Below are positions 1-6,782 of a DNA stretch of 20,933 nt, piece by piece. The notes under the pieces were generated by a model, which saw nothing but the letters and a program-made list of their open reading frames with translations, was not told the origin of the DNA and did not search any database. The stretch comes from Lachnospiraceae bacterium (GTDB lineage: Bacteria > Bacillota > Clostridia > Lachnospirales > Lachnospiraceae). Both the position numbers and the translations under genes were made by a program. Where the stretch lies: positions 1 through 20,933 of the forward strand of contig VSND01000074.1 of NCBI GenBank assembly GCA_009774145.1. Reading direction: 5' to 3'. Position 1 is the stretch's first letter, and the number at the start of each line of letters is the position of its first letter.

Positions 1-24
1 GAAAAGAAAAGAAAGGTTTTATTT

Positions 25-1665
25 ATGATCAGTGCAAATAATGTAACACTCCGTCTGGGCAAAAAAGCCCTTTTCGAAGATGTGAATATAAAATTCACGG
101 AAGGAAACTGTTATGGCCTGATCGGTGCCAACGGCGCCGGAAAGTCCACATTTTTGAAAATCCTGTCCGGAGAACTGGATTCCACCAGCGGTGAGATCGC
201 CATCACGCCCGGACAGCGTCTTTCGTTTTTAAAGCAGGATCATTTCAAGTATGATGAATGTCCTGTCATGGATACGGTCATCATGGGAAATGCCAGACTT
301 TATGAGATTATGAAGGAAAAGGATGCCATCTATGCCAAAGAGGATTTTACGGACGAGGACGGAATCCGCGCCAGTGAACTGGAAGCGGAGTTCGCAGACA
401 TGGACGGCTGGGAAGCGGAATCCGATGCTTCCACCCTGTTAAACGGCCTTGGTATTGAAACGGATTTCCACTACTCTCTCATGAAGGATCTGACCGGTGC
501 GCAAAAGGTCAAGATTCTGCTGGCGCAGGCCCTGTTCGGCAATCCGGACATCCTGCTTCTGGATGAGCCCACCAACCACCTGGACCTGGATGCCATTGCC
601 TGGCTGGAAGAATTCCTGATCAACTTTGACAACACGGTCATCGTGGTCTCACACGATCGTTATTTTTTAAACAAAGTATGTACTCACATTGCGGATATTG
701 ACTACGGCAAGATCCAGCTCTATGCCGGAAACTATGATTTCTGGTATGAGTCCAGTCAGCTCATGATCCGCCAGATGAAGGAAGCCAACAAGAAAAAAGA
801 AGAAAAGATCAAGGAACTGCAGGAATTCATCTCCCGTTTCTCCGCCAACGCTTCCAAGTCCAGGCAGGCAACTTCCCGCAAGAAAGCGCTGGAAAAAATC
901 CAGCTGGACGAGATCCGTCCTTCCAGCCGGAAATATCCATATATTGATTTTCGGCCCAACCGGGAGATCGGCAATGAAGTACTGACGGTAGAAGGTATTT
1001 CCAAAACCATTGACGGCGTAAAAGTACTGGACCATATCTCCTTCATTCTTGGACATGATGACAAGGTGGCCTTTGTGGGAAGCAATGAATTTGCCAAAAC
1101 GACATTATTCAGGATCCTGTCCGGTGAGATGGAACCGGATGAGGGAACTTATAAATGGGGCGTGACGACCTCTCAGGCCTATTTCCCGAAGGATAACTCG
1201 AAAGAATTTGACAATGACGATATCATCGTGGACTGGCTGACCCAGTATTCCGAAATCAAAGATGTAACCTATGTCCGCGGATTTTTGGGAAGAATGCTTT
1301 TTGCCGGAGAAGACGGCGTGAAAAAAGTACGCATTCTGTCCGGAGGCGAAAAGGTCCGCTGCATGCTCAGCAAGCTCATGATCTCCGGCGCCAACGTTCT
1401 GATTCTGGACGAACCGACGGACCATCTGGATATGGAGTCCATTACCGCCCTCAACAACGGAATGATCAAATTCCCGGGCGTTCTTCTGTTCTCCTCCCGT
1501 GACCACCAGATCGTCCAGACCACAGCAAACCGGATCATCGAGATCCTTCCGAACGGATCCATGATCGACAAGGTCACCACCTACGACGAATATCTGGAAA
1601 GCGATGAGATGGCAAGAAAGCGTACCGTATATACAAGTAATAAATTTGCGGAAGAGGATGACTGA
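25..1665 (+). CDS. ABC-F family ATP-binding protein, YbiT-like
   Basis: Soluble ABC-F protein of 546 aa: two nucleotide-binding domains, no membrane segment. Such proteins usually bind the ribosome and modulate translation or confer resistance to ribosome-targeting antibiotics. Domain 1 has Walker A GANGAGKS (34-41), a signature LTGAQ (156-160) instead of LSGGQ, Walker B LLLDEP and switch SHDR (209-212). A charged linker rich in Lys and Glu (about 248-300) joins domain 2. Domain 2 has signature LSGGE (438-442) and a DEPTDHLD Walker B region, but its Walker A reads GSNEFAKTT (352-360) and the switch His is replaced (SRDH, 491-494). The start is preceded by an AGAAAGG ribosome site. The layout and linker suit the YbiT-type branch better than antibiotic-resistance ABC-F proteins; the cellular role is unknown. 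The upstream control region lies outside the window. Confidence 0.93.
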   Translation: MISANNVTLRLGKKALFEDVNIKFTEGNCYGLIGANGAGKSTFLKILSGELDSTSGEIAITPGQRLSFLKQDHFKYDECPVMDTVIMGNARLYEIMKEKDAIYAKEDFTDEDGIRASELEAEFADMDGWEAESDASTLLNGLGIETDFHYSLMKDLTGAQKVKILLAQALFGNPDILLLDEPTNHLDLDAIAWLEEFLINFDNTVIVVSHDRYFLNKVCTHIADIDYGKIQLYAGNYDFWYESSQLMIRQMKEANKKKEEKIKELQEFISRFSANASKSRQATSRKKALEKIQLDEIRPSSRKYPYIDFRPNREIGNEVLTVEGISKTIDGVKVLDHISFILGHDDKVAFVGSNEFAKTTLFRILSGEMEPDEGTYKWGVTTSQAYFPKDNSKEFDNDDIIVDWLTQYSEIKDVTYVRGFLGRMLFAGEDGVKKVRILSGGEKVRCMLSKLMISGANVLILDEPTDHLDMESITALNNGMIKFPGVLLFSSRDHQIVQTTANRIIEILPNGSMIDKVTTYDEYLESDEMARKRTVYTSNKFAEEDD

Positions 1666-1687
1666 ATCGTCCGATAACAGACAGAAC

Positions 1688-1728
1688 AAAGAGCCGGCGC
1701 GCAAACTGACAGAGCGCCGGCTCTTTTT
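1688..1728. terminator. Bidirectional intrinsic terminator between converging genes
   Basis: A perfect 10-bp GC-rich stem (GAGCCGGCGC at 1691-1700 pairing with 1714-1723) with a 13-nt loop is followed by TTTTT on the + strand and preceded by AAA, so it can also work on the - strand. It sits 22 bases after the ABC-F stop codon and just beyond the stop of the converging anti-sigma gene, so it probably ends both transcripts. Confidence 0.9.
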
Positions 1729-1734
1729 CTTCTG

Positions 1735-2916
1735 TTACTTCACTTTATATACTGCAAAGGTCACCGTACCGTCCTCATTAAATACCACTGTTTCCACTCT
1801 CAGATCCTCCACCCCTGATTCGCTGCAGGAGTAGCCTGAGACAGCCATGCTGCCCGGTTTCTTCTCCGGGAACAGCTCACTCACAAGAAGCACGCCGCTT
1901 CCGCTGCCTTCATCACCCAAGTCATAGGAATATTCAGCCATATCCTCTTCATTTACTCTGCACACCTGAACGGTAGACTCTATCCGTTCTGCATCTTCTT
2001 TGATCCTGCCTTCCTGAAGCTCTGTTTTAAATTCGTTGATCCACGCTTCCACCTCCAGGTCCTGTTCCTCCATTTCCCGCGGCTCATCATCCTTATTCTG
2101 CTCTTCTTCCATGGATTTTAAAAATGCATCTGCAGCTGCCGGATCCCCTTTTTCCGGAGCCAGAGGAAGATCAAACAGGGCATTCACCTTGTCATAGTCC
2201 TCATTTCTTGTAATCTCTCCGGTCGCCTCATCAAACACATAGGCTTCGCTGTCATAGAAAGTCCCGGAACTGACTCCAATATAAATTCCCTGGTCTGCAA
2301 AGATATCAATGTTTTCCATATCCAGCAGACGGTACTGAATTCCGTCCCGAACAAATTCACTGTATCCTCCTCCCATACTCGCAACACTGTATTTCCACGG
2401 CTCCAGCCCTTTTATATAAGGCGACACATAGAACGGTTCTTCTCCGTATGCGTCGTCGCCGGTATCCGGCATGGGACTGCCGTCCGTCCGCTCAACAGCT
2501 ACCGCCGCGTAAAACCGGTCGTCCTCCACCTGTCCTTTATCGTCTTCCGTCAGATATTCACTGATATTCCTGCCGGACACCGCTCCCAACAGAGTAATCC
2601 GAAAACCCGCATATTCCTGCGTTTCGTTGACCAGTACTGCGTCCTCTCCCTGAAATGCATCCACCAGCTTTTTATCGTCCAGCTCCTGGGCAATCTGTCC
2701 GGGAGTCAGATATCTGGCTGCCGCCATCACTGCCGCCGAACCGATCACCAGTGTCAATGCTGCTGCAGCTGCTGCTGCGGGAAACCTGTTCATCTTCTTT
2801 TTTGCCATATCTGCCATCTCCTCTGCCTGATATAAAATATTCCGGTCAAGCCATGCATCCGGCTCTTCCGTTGGAGTAAGGGCATGTTTTAAAACACGGT
2901 CAAGATCTTTTTTCAT
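1735..2916 (-). CDS. Membrane-anchored anti-sigma factor, DUF4179-like
   Basis: Protein of 393 aa with a short charged N-terminal segment (1-44), one Ala-rich membrane helix (about 45-68) and a large acidic extracytoplasmic region (70-393). This is the usual layout of an ECF anti-sigma factor: the cytoplasmic end holds the sigma factor and the outer part senses a signal. The outer region contains a GGGYSEF/IQYRLLD stretch, FADQGIYIGV and similar segments that I associate with the DUF4179 family. Its start lies inside the end of the sigma gene (17-base overlap), so the two are probably translationally coupled. The C-terminal half (about 270-320) is very rich in Glu and Asp. The signal is not evident. 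No typical CHCC zinc anti-sigma motif is seen, so assignment rests mainly on topology and gene order. Confidence 0.8.
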   Translation of the reverse strand: MKKDLDRVLKHALTPTEEPDAWLDRNILYQAEEMADMAKKKMNRFPAAAAAAALTLVIGSAAVMAAARYLTPGQIAQELDDKKLVDAFQGEDAVLVNETQEYAGFRITLLGAVSGRNISEYLTEDDKGQVEDDRFYAAVAVERTDGSPMPDTGDDAYGEEPFYVSPYIKGLEPWKYSVASMGGGYSEFVRDGIQYRLLDMENIDIFADQGIYIGVSSGTFYDSEAYVFDEATGEITRNEDYDKVNALFDLPLAPEKGDPAAADAFLKSMEEEQNKDDEPREMEEQDLEVEAWINEFKTELQEGRIKEDAERIESTVQVCRVNEEDMAEYSYDLGDEGSGSGVLLVSELFPEKKPGSMAVSGYSCSESGVEDLRVETVVFNEDGTVTFAVYKVK

Positions 2917-3433
2917 TTAAAACAACCTCCAGTTCTTTTTTCAATAACTTTTTTGCCTTGAACAGCCTGCTCTTCACGGTACCCTCCGGTATGTTCAGGA
3001 CCTGAGCAATTTCTGAAAGCTTCAGTTCTTCCATATAAAAAAGCAGCACCGGAAGCCTGTATCTTTCCGGAAGACCGCTGACCGCCCTCTGCACCAGCTG
3101 TTTCTCCTCTCCGGATATCATCTGCTCTTCCAAAGGCAGCTCTCCGGAAGACACTTCCAGCACTGTCTCTTCCATGGAAATCACCGGACCTGTGATCCGC
3201 TGTCTCCACACCGATTTCCGTCTCCGGTTCCGCCACAGATTTACAGCCACTGACAGAAGATAGCTTTTTGGATTGCCTGTCACATCCAGTCTCCAGCCAA
3301 CTTCCACCATCTTCAGGAACGTATCCTGATACAGATCATCCGCCTCCTGACGGCTGCCGGCCAAATGACAGCAGAAGGAGTAAATGTCTCTTCCGTTTGC
3401 TTTGATACATGCTTCCAGCTCTTCACGGCTCAT
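2900..3433 (-). CDS. ECF-type RNA polymerase sigma factor
   Basis: Protein of 177 aa, normal for an extracytoplasmic-function sigma factor. Region 2 spans about 8-72 (EADDLYQDTFLKMVE, then PKSYLLSVAVNLWRNRRR, which includes the -10 recognition helix). Region 4 spans about 112-165 (LPERYRLPVLLFYMEELKLSEIA, then the helix-turn-helix IPEGTVKSRLFKAKK), which reads the -35 element. A GGGGGA ribosome site lies 6 bases before the ATG. It is followed directly by the membrane anti-sigma gene with a 17-base overlap. Many such pairs control their own promoter. Upstream there is a small inverted repeat GAAC-ATG-GTTC (3503-3513), but I see no convincing ECF promoter, so the regulon cannot be inferred. Confidence 0.93.
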   Translation of the reverse strand: MSREELEACIKANGRDIYSFCCHLAGSRQEADDLYQDTFLKMVEVGWRLDVTGNPKSYLLSVAVNLWRNRRRKSVWRQRITGPVISMEETVLEVSSGELPLEEQMISGEEKQLVQRAVSGLPERYRLPVLLFYMEELKLSEIAQVLNIPEGTVKSRLFKAKKLLKKELEVVLNEKRS

Positions 3434-3523
3434 GTTATATCCCCCAGTCTCAGACGTCTTTTCTGAAGGTCCTGCCCTTCACCTTTATATGGTAATGACA
3501 TGGAACATGGTTCACAGTATCGC

Positions 3524-3555
3524 AAAAAAACAGGCACAATTTCTGCACCTGTTTT
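3524..3555. terminator. Intrinsic terminator after the galE-IIB transcript
   Basis: On the - strand, AAAACAGG pairs with CCTGTTTT, with four further inner pairs (two of them G-U) and a 5-nt loop, followed by a run of T. It begins 8 bases after the stop of the IIB-like gene and lies before the sigma gene's control region, so it separates the two transcripts. The stem is A/T-rich at its base, so it could act in both directions. Confidence 0.8.
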
Positions 3556-3563
3556 CTTAACCT

Positions 3564-3887
3564 TTACTTTATAAATTCATTTTTGAAACGTTCAATCTCT
3601 GCAATCGCCTCCTGCATGACCCGATCTCCTTTTGCCATACCAAAATCCCTGGTATCCACCGCCAGCACCGGAATATCCGCCGGCACCCGCTCCCGCACAC
3701 TGGCAAATGCACAGCGCACCTGGGGGCCCACAAGAACGATATCCGCGTCTTCTTTTCCCTCATCAAGCCCTGAAAGAGAGGATATGATGATCTCCGCTTC
3801 CACCAGATTGGCATGCGCCCAGGCAGACATCCGATCCTTCAGGATACTTGCAGAAGTACCGGAATAACTCACCAATACAACTTTCAT
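3564..3887 (-). CDS. PTS IIB-like protein (lactose/cellobiose fold) without the catalytic Cys
   Basis: Protein of 107 aa matching the size and pattern of lactose/cellobiose-type PTS enzyme IIB: a first strand and loop VVLVSYSGTSASIL (3-16), a middle VLVGPQVRCAF (51-61), then VLAVDTRDFGMAKGDRVM (74-91). In true IIB proteins the first loop reads VCSAGMSTSLL and the Cys accepts phosphate from IIA. Here residue 7 is Ser (codon AGT), so the standard phosphotransfer seems impossible. Cys59 is in the second loop, not the P-loop position. No IIA or IIC gene is nearby. The start is 19 bases after galE with a GAGGG ribosome site, and the pair ends at a terminator, so it is probably co-transcribed with galE. 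A regulatory or sugar-binding role is possible; function is unproven. Confidence 0.75.
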   Translation of the reverse strand: MKVVLVSYSGTSASILKDRMSAWAHANLVEAEIIISSLSGLDEGKEDADIVLVGPQVRCAFASVRERVPADIPVLAVDTRDFGMAKGDRVMQEAIAEIERFKNEFIK

Positions 3888-3906
3888 CGCTTCCCTCGCC
3901 GGTCAT

Positions 3907-4929
3907 TTATTCAGGATCATGGTAGCCGTCCGGATTCTGGGACTGCCACCTCCAGGAATCTGCACACATCTCTTCAATGCCGTACTCTGCTTCCCAGCCA
4001 AGCTCCGCTTTCGCCTTTGCCGGATCGCAGTAACAGGTAGCGATATCTCCTGCCCGGCGCGGTTTGATCTCATACGGAAGCTCCTTCCCGCACGCCTTGC
4101 CAAAAGCCGCCACAACCTGCAGGACACTGTAGCCGTGTCCGGTTCCCAGATTGTAAATCCGGACTCCTTTTTCTTCTTTAAATTTCTCCAGCGCCTTCAC
4201 ATGGCCTCTTGCCAGATCCACCACATGGATGTAATCACGCACACCGGTTCCATCCAAAGTATCATAGTCATTGCCGAACACGCCGACGCATTTCAGCTTT
4301 CCAATGGCCACCTGTGCCACATAAGGCAGCAGATTGTTGGGGATTCCCTTGGGATCCTCTCCGATCCTGCCGGATTTATGTGCACCGATGGGATTAAAGT
4401 AACGAAGCAGGATCACATTCCACTCCGGATCGGACTTCTGGATATCCATCAGTACCTGCTCCAGCATGGTCTTGGTCTGTCCATAAGGATTGGTCGGAGA
4501 CTGCTTCGGACAGTTCTCTGTGATCGGAATCTCCAGCGGATCTCCGTATACGGTCGCAGAAGAACTGAAGATGATATTTTTCACGCCGTTCTTTCTCATG
4601 GCATCACACAAAAGCAGTGTTCCCGTCATATTGTTGTAATAGTATTCAATCGGCTTTTCCACAGACTCTCCCACTGCTTTGTAGCCTGCAAAATGAATCA
4701 CCGCATCCGGCTTTTCCGCCCTGAAGATCTCATTGATCTTCGGCTGGTCCAAAAGGTCTGCTTCGTAAAATTTCAAAGTCTTTCCTGTGATCTCCTGTAC
4801 CCGGTCCAGCGCTTTCTCGCTTGCATTGTACAGATTGTCAACTACTACGACTTCGTAGCCTTCATTCAGAAGCTCCACACAGGTATGACTTCCGATATAG
4901 CCGGCACCGCCCGTAACCAAGATTTTCAT
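3907..4929 (-). CDS. galE: UDP-glucose 4-epimerase
   Basis: Interconverts UDP-galactose and UDP-glucose in the Leloir pathway and supplies UDP-galactose for surface glycans; a cytoplasmic, NAD-dependent short-chain dehydrogenase-type enzyme. The 340-aa length is normal. The NAD-binding motif GGAGYIGSH is at 7-15, the catalytic Ser lies in FSSSATVYG (121-129), and the Tyr149/Lys153 pair is in NPYGQTK. The frame is open for 17 more codons upstream, but the family begins MKILVTGG, and the ATG at 4929 has AGAGG/GAGGAG sequences before it. A good sigma-A promoter lies 78-106 bases upstream. No galK or galT is adjacent; the only partner is the small IIB-like gene downstream. Confidence 0.97.
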   Translation of the reverse strand: MKILVTGGAGYIGSHTCVELLNEGYEVVVVDNLYNASEKALDRVQEITGKTLKFYEADLLDQPKINEIFRAEKPDAVIHFAGYKAVGESVEKPIEYYYNNMTGTLLLCDAMRKNGVKNIIFSSSATVYGDPLEIPITENCPKQSPTNPYGQTKTMLEQVLMDIQKSDPEWNVILLRYFNPIGAHKSGRIGEDPKGIPNNLLPYVAQVAIGKLKCVGVFGNDYDTLDGTGVRDYIHVVDLARGHVKALEKFKEEKGVRIYNLGTGHGYSVLQVVAAFGKACGKELPYEIKPRRAGDIATCYCDPAKAKAELGWEAEYGIEEMCADSWRWQSQNPDGYHDPE

Positions 4930-5006
4930 ACTCCTCATTCCTCTCAAAGATTCCATATTCGCAGCTGTCCGGATCGACAACCGATACAGACCGCCCGTTA
5001 CGTATC

Positions 5007-5035
5007 AGTGTAACACATTTTTACCCGAATGGCAA
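5007..5035 (-). promoter_or_regulatory. Sigma-A promoter for galE
   Basis: On the - strand, TTGCCA (5030-5035), a 17-base spacer and TACACT (5007-5012). It points at galE, giving a leader of roughly 70 bases. Its -35 box is 7 bases from the -35 box of the divergent + strand promoter. Confidence 0.7.
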
Positions 5036-5042
5036 TCTGACC

Positions 5043-5071
5043 TTGTATTTTTTGTAAAGTAGATTTATAAT
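5043..5071 (+). promoter_or_regulatory. Sigma-A promoter for the 173-aa gene
   Basis: TTGTAT (5043-5048), an exact 17-base spacer and a perfect TATAAT (5066-5071) on the + strand. Transcription should start near 5078, leaving a leader of about 175 bases before the next gene. It stands back to back with the galE promoter. Confidence 0.8.
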
Positions 5072-5077
5072 CTATAT

Positions 5078-5253
5078 AGACGGCACGAAATTCCTGCATT
5101 CACAGAACTTTGATCCCCGTGCCGCTTATCATACTTTTTCGGCAATTTTCAAATGCCGGATATATGTCTGAAGTTTCAGAAGCATCAGAAAAGTATGTAT
5201 CTTAACGTCCGGCCCGGAAAGTCTGACGTTTATATAAAAGGAGACAATGTTTT
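5078..5253 (+). promoter_or_regulatory. Long foldable 5' leader of the 173-aa gene
   Basis: Between the + strand promoter and the start codon lie about 175 bases with three possible hairpins: CGGCACG (5081-5087) with CGTGCCG (5118-5124); CGGCA (5140-5144) with TGCCG (5154-5158); and AACGTC with GACGTT just before the ribosome site. The first and second stems share CGGCA/TGCCG arms, so alternative pairings can be drawn. A T-run (5134-5139) follows the first hairpin after nine bases, too far for a standard terminator. I recognise no known riboswitch family. A separate small RNA from this promoter is also possible. Confidence 0.4.
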
Positions 5254-5257
5254 ATGA
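5153..5257 (+). other. Possible 34-codon upstream ORF overlapping the next start
   Basis: An ATG at 5153 opens a 34-codon frame whose TGA overlaps the ATG of the 173-aa gene as ATGA, the arrangement used in translational coupling. There is no convincing ribosome site before 5153; an internal ATG at 5195 has a weak AGAAAAG. The encoded peptide resembles nothing I know. It may be chance. Confidence 0.15.
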
Positions 5258-5775
5258 AAAACCAATTATTTGAAGAAGCAAAACGCTCTGACACACTGAG
5301 CCGAGAGCTGATCAGCAATCTGCTGGAATCCATGGAATACAGCAGCATCTCGTTCATCAACTGGACCATCGATGTTCTGAAGATCCTGAAAACCCGTATC
5401 GACCGCGGCGACAAGATCACAGACGCAGTATCCAAAGTGGTCTACGACCGGAAATCTTTTCAGGCATTTGTGAAAAAGAATTTCTCTTCCTACATATTCA
5501 GTCAGGTATTTGCCGACCCGAAAAAGGCAGAGAAGGTATATTTTCAGATGGAAGCCTGCGAGGGCGGCTACAACCTAGTCATGGCCTCTTCTTCCAGAGA
5601 AAAGACCTACAAATGGATCTCCAGCCTGAGTGAACGCTTCTCACTTGTAGAGATGATCGCCACCGGCGTTGTCTACGTTAAAGACAATCGAAAAGATACC
5701 TATATGCCGTTCATCTCCGAACATGGAAAATACTGCAGATATGATGAGAAAACCGGAAAAATCCTGGAACTGTAG
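5254..5775 (+). CDS. Hypothetical protein, 173 aa
   Basis: I do not recognise this family. The 173-aa product is soluble, with no signal peptide or membrane segment. The N-terminal 60 residues look helical (SRELISNLLESMEYSS, INWTIDVLKILKTR). The C-terminal part alternates strand-like stretches (VYFQMEA, GYNLVMAS, VEMIATGVVYVK). It has two Cys (residues about 104 and 161) and no metal-binding cluster. An AAAGGAG ribosome site lies 10 bases before the ATG, and a strong promoter lies far upstream with a structured leader, so it is very likely a real, regulated, single-gene transcript. It is divergent from galE, which does not by itself show a shared role. Confidence 0.8.
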   Translation: MKNQLFEEAKRSDTLSRELISNLLESMEYSSISFINWTIDVLKILKTRIDRGDKITDAVSKVVYDRKSFQAFVKKNFSSYIFSQVFADPKKAEKVYFQMEACEGGYNLVMASSSREKTYKWISSLSERFSLVEMIATGVVYVKDNRKDTYMPFISEHGKYCRYDEKTGKILEL

Positions 5776-5804
5776 ACGAACCGCTTCCATTTCAAAATGT
5801 ATCA

Positions 5805-5853
5805 CTGCCTGTGTGCTCAGCATTTGCCGGGTTCACAGGCAGAACCGCTTTTT
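5805..5853 (+). terminator. Probable intrinsic terminator after the 173-aa gene
   Basis: A perfect 9-bp stem, CTGCCTGTG (5805-5813) with CACAGGCAG (5834-5842), and a 20-base loop, then AACCGC and TTTTT (5849-5853). The T-run starts a few bases after the stem, so it is weaker than ideal. It lies between this gene and the converging radical SAM gene. Confidence 0.5.
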
Positions 5854-5885
5854 CAGACCATCTTCCTGTCCTTTCTCTGTCTGTT

Positions 5886-6782
5886 TCACTCCTCTATTCC
5901 TCTGTAATCAAAGTCCGGAATAAAGCGCTCTTCTGCACAGTCTCCTGTCTGGACATACACCTGCCTCATCCCAAGAAACCATGCATAATCCACAACTTCG
6001 CCGTATTCCTCTGCTGTAACCTTCCGGTTCAGTTCCGGAAAACATCTGACATGAGGCAGCGGGGTATACTGGCTCAGAATGCTGACCCAGATCTGCGCAC
6101 CCCATGCATCATGCAGATATTCCAGCACATCCTTGCTGTCATATACACAGCCCGGCAGCACCAGATGCCGGACAATCACGCCTTTTTTCATCATGCCTCT
6201 GCAGTCAAATACAGGGCTTCCTGCCTGACGCACCATCTCCGCCAGCGACTCTTTTGCCCACCTGGGATAGTCTGCCGCATGGGAATATCTCTGCGCCAGC
6301 TCTGTACTCTGGTATTTATAATCCGGAAGCCAGATATCCACCAGTCCCTCCAGACGCCGCAGCGTATCCGCCTTTTCATAACCTCCGGTATTGTACACAA
6401 CCGGAATCTTCAGACCCTGCTCCTTCGCAGTTTCAAGTGCCCGGACCACGAACGGAAGAAAATGTCCCGCCGTCACCAGGTTCACGTTGTTGGCTCCCTG
6501 CTCCTGCAGCGACAAAAAGATCTCTGCCAGCCGTCCGGCACTGATCTTCTTTCCAATGGCGCCTGCTGCAATCTTATGGTTTTGGCAGAACACACACCGA
6601 AGCGTACACCCGGAGAAAAAAACAGCCCCGGAACCCTCTGTTCCACAGATGCATGGCTCCTCCCAGTAATGAAGCGCCGCTCTTGCCGCATGAGGCTCCA
6701 TGGGCATCTGGCAGTATCCCTGTTCTCCGCGTGCCCGGTCCGCCATACATTCCCGCGGACAGAGCCTGCAGCCGCCCGTCAT
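5886..6782 (-). CDS. Radical SAM protein, PflA-like (COG1313 type)
   Basis: Protein of 298 aa with the radical SAM cluster motif CTLRCVFC (Cys59, Cys63, Cys66), which binds the 4Fe-4S cluster used to cleave S-adenosylmethionine. It resembles pyruvate formate-lyase activase-like proteins of the PflX/COG1313 group, whose substrates are mostly unknown. The N-terminus carries a second Cys set (Cys5, Cys8, Cys12, Cys24, and 44/46) that could bind another metal cluster. Downstream segments NVNLVTAGHF, VVYNTGGYE and DIWLPDYKY fit the partial barrel of this group. The start overlaps the stop of the HD-domain gene by 4 bases (ATGA), so the two are translated together. No glycyl-radical enzyme gene is nearby, so an activase role cannot be assumed. 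Confidence 0.88.
   Translation of the reverse strand: MTGGCRLCPRECMADRARGEQGYCQMPMEPHAARAALHYWEEPCICGTEGSGAVFFSGCTLRCVFCQNHKIAAGAIGKKISAGRLAEIFLSLQEQGANNVNLVTAGHFLPFVVRALETAKEQGLKIPVVYNTGGYEKADTLRRLEGLVDIWLPDYKYQSTELAQRYSHAADYPRWAKESLAEMVRQAGSPVFDCRGMMKKGVIVRHLVLPGCVYDSKDVLEYLHDAWGAQIWVSILSQYTPLPHVRCFPELNRKVTAEEYGEVVDYAWFLGMRQVYVQTGDCAEERFIPDFDYRGIEE

Noticed and set aside
4930..4980. Longer galE start
   Set aside because: The added 17 residues do not match the family, and the ribosome site fits the ATG at 4929.
3919..5013. A 364-codon + strand frame opposite galE
   Set aside because: Lies entirely antisense to a textbook GalE and crosses the galE promoter; no motif.
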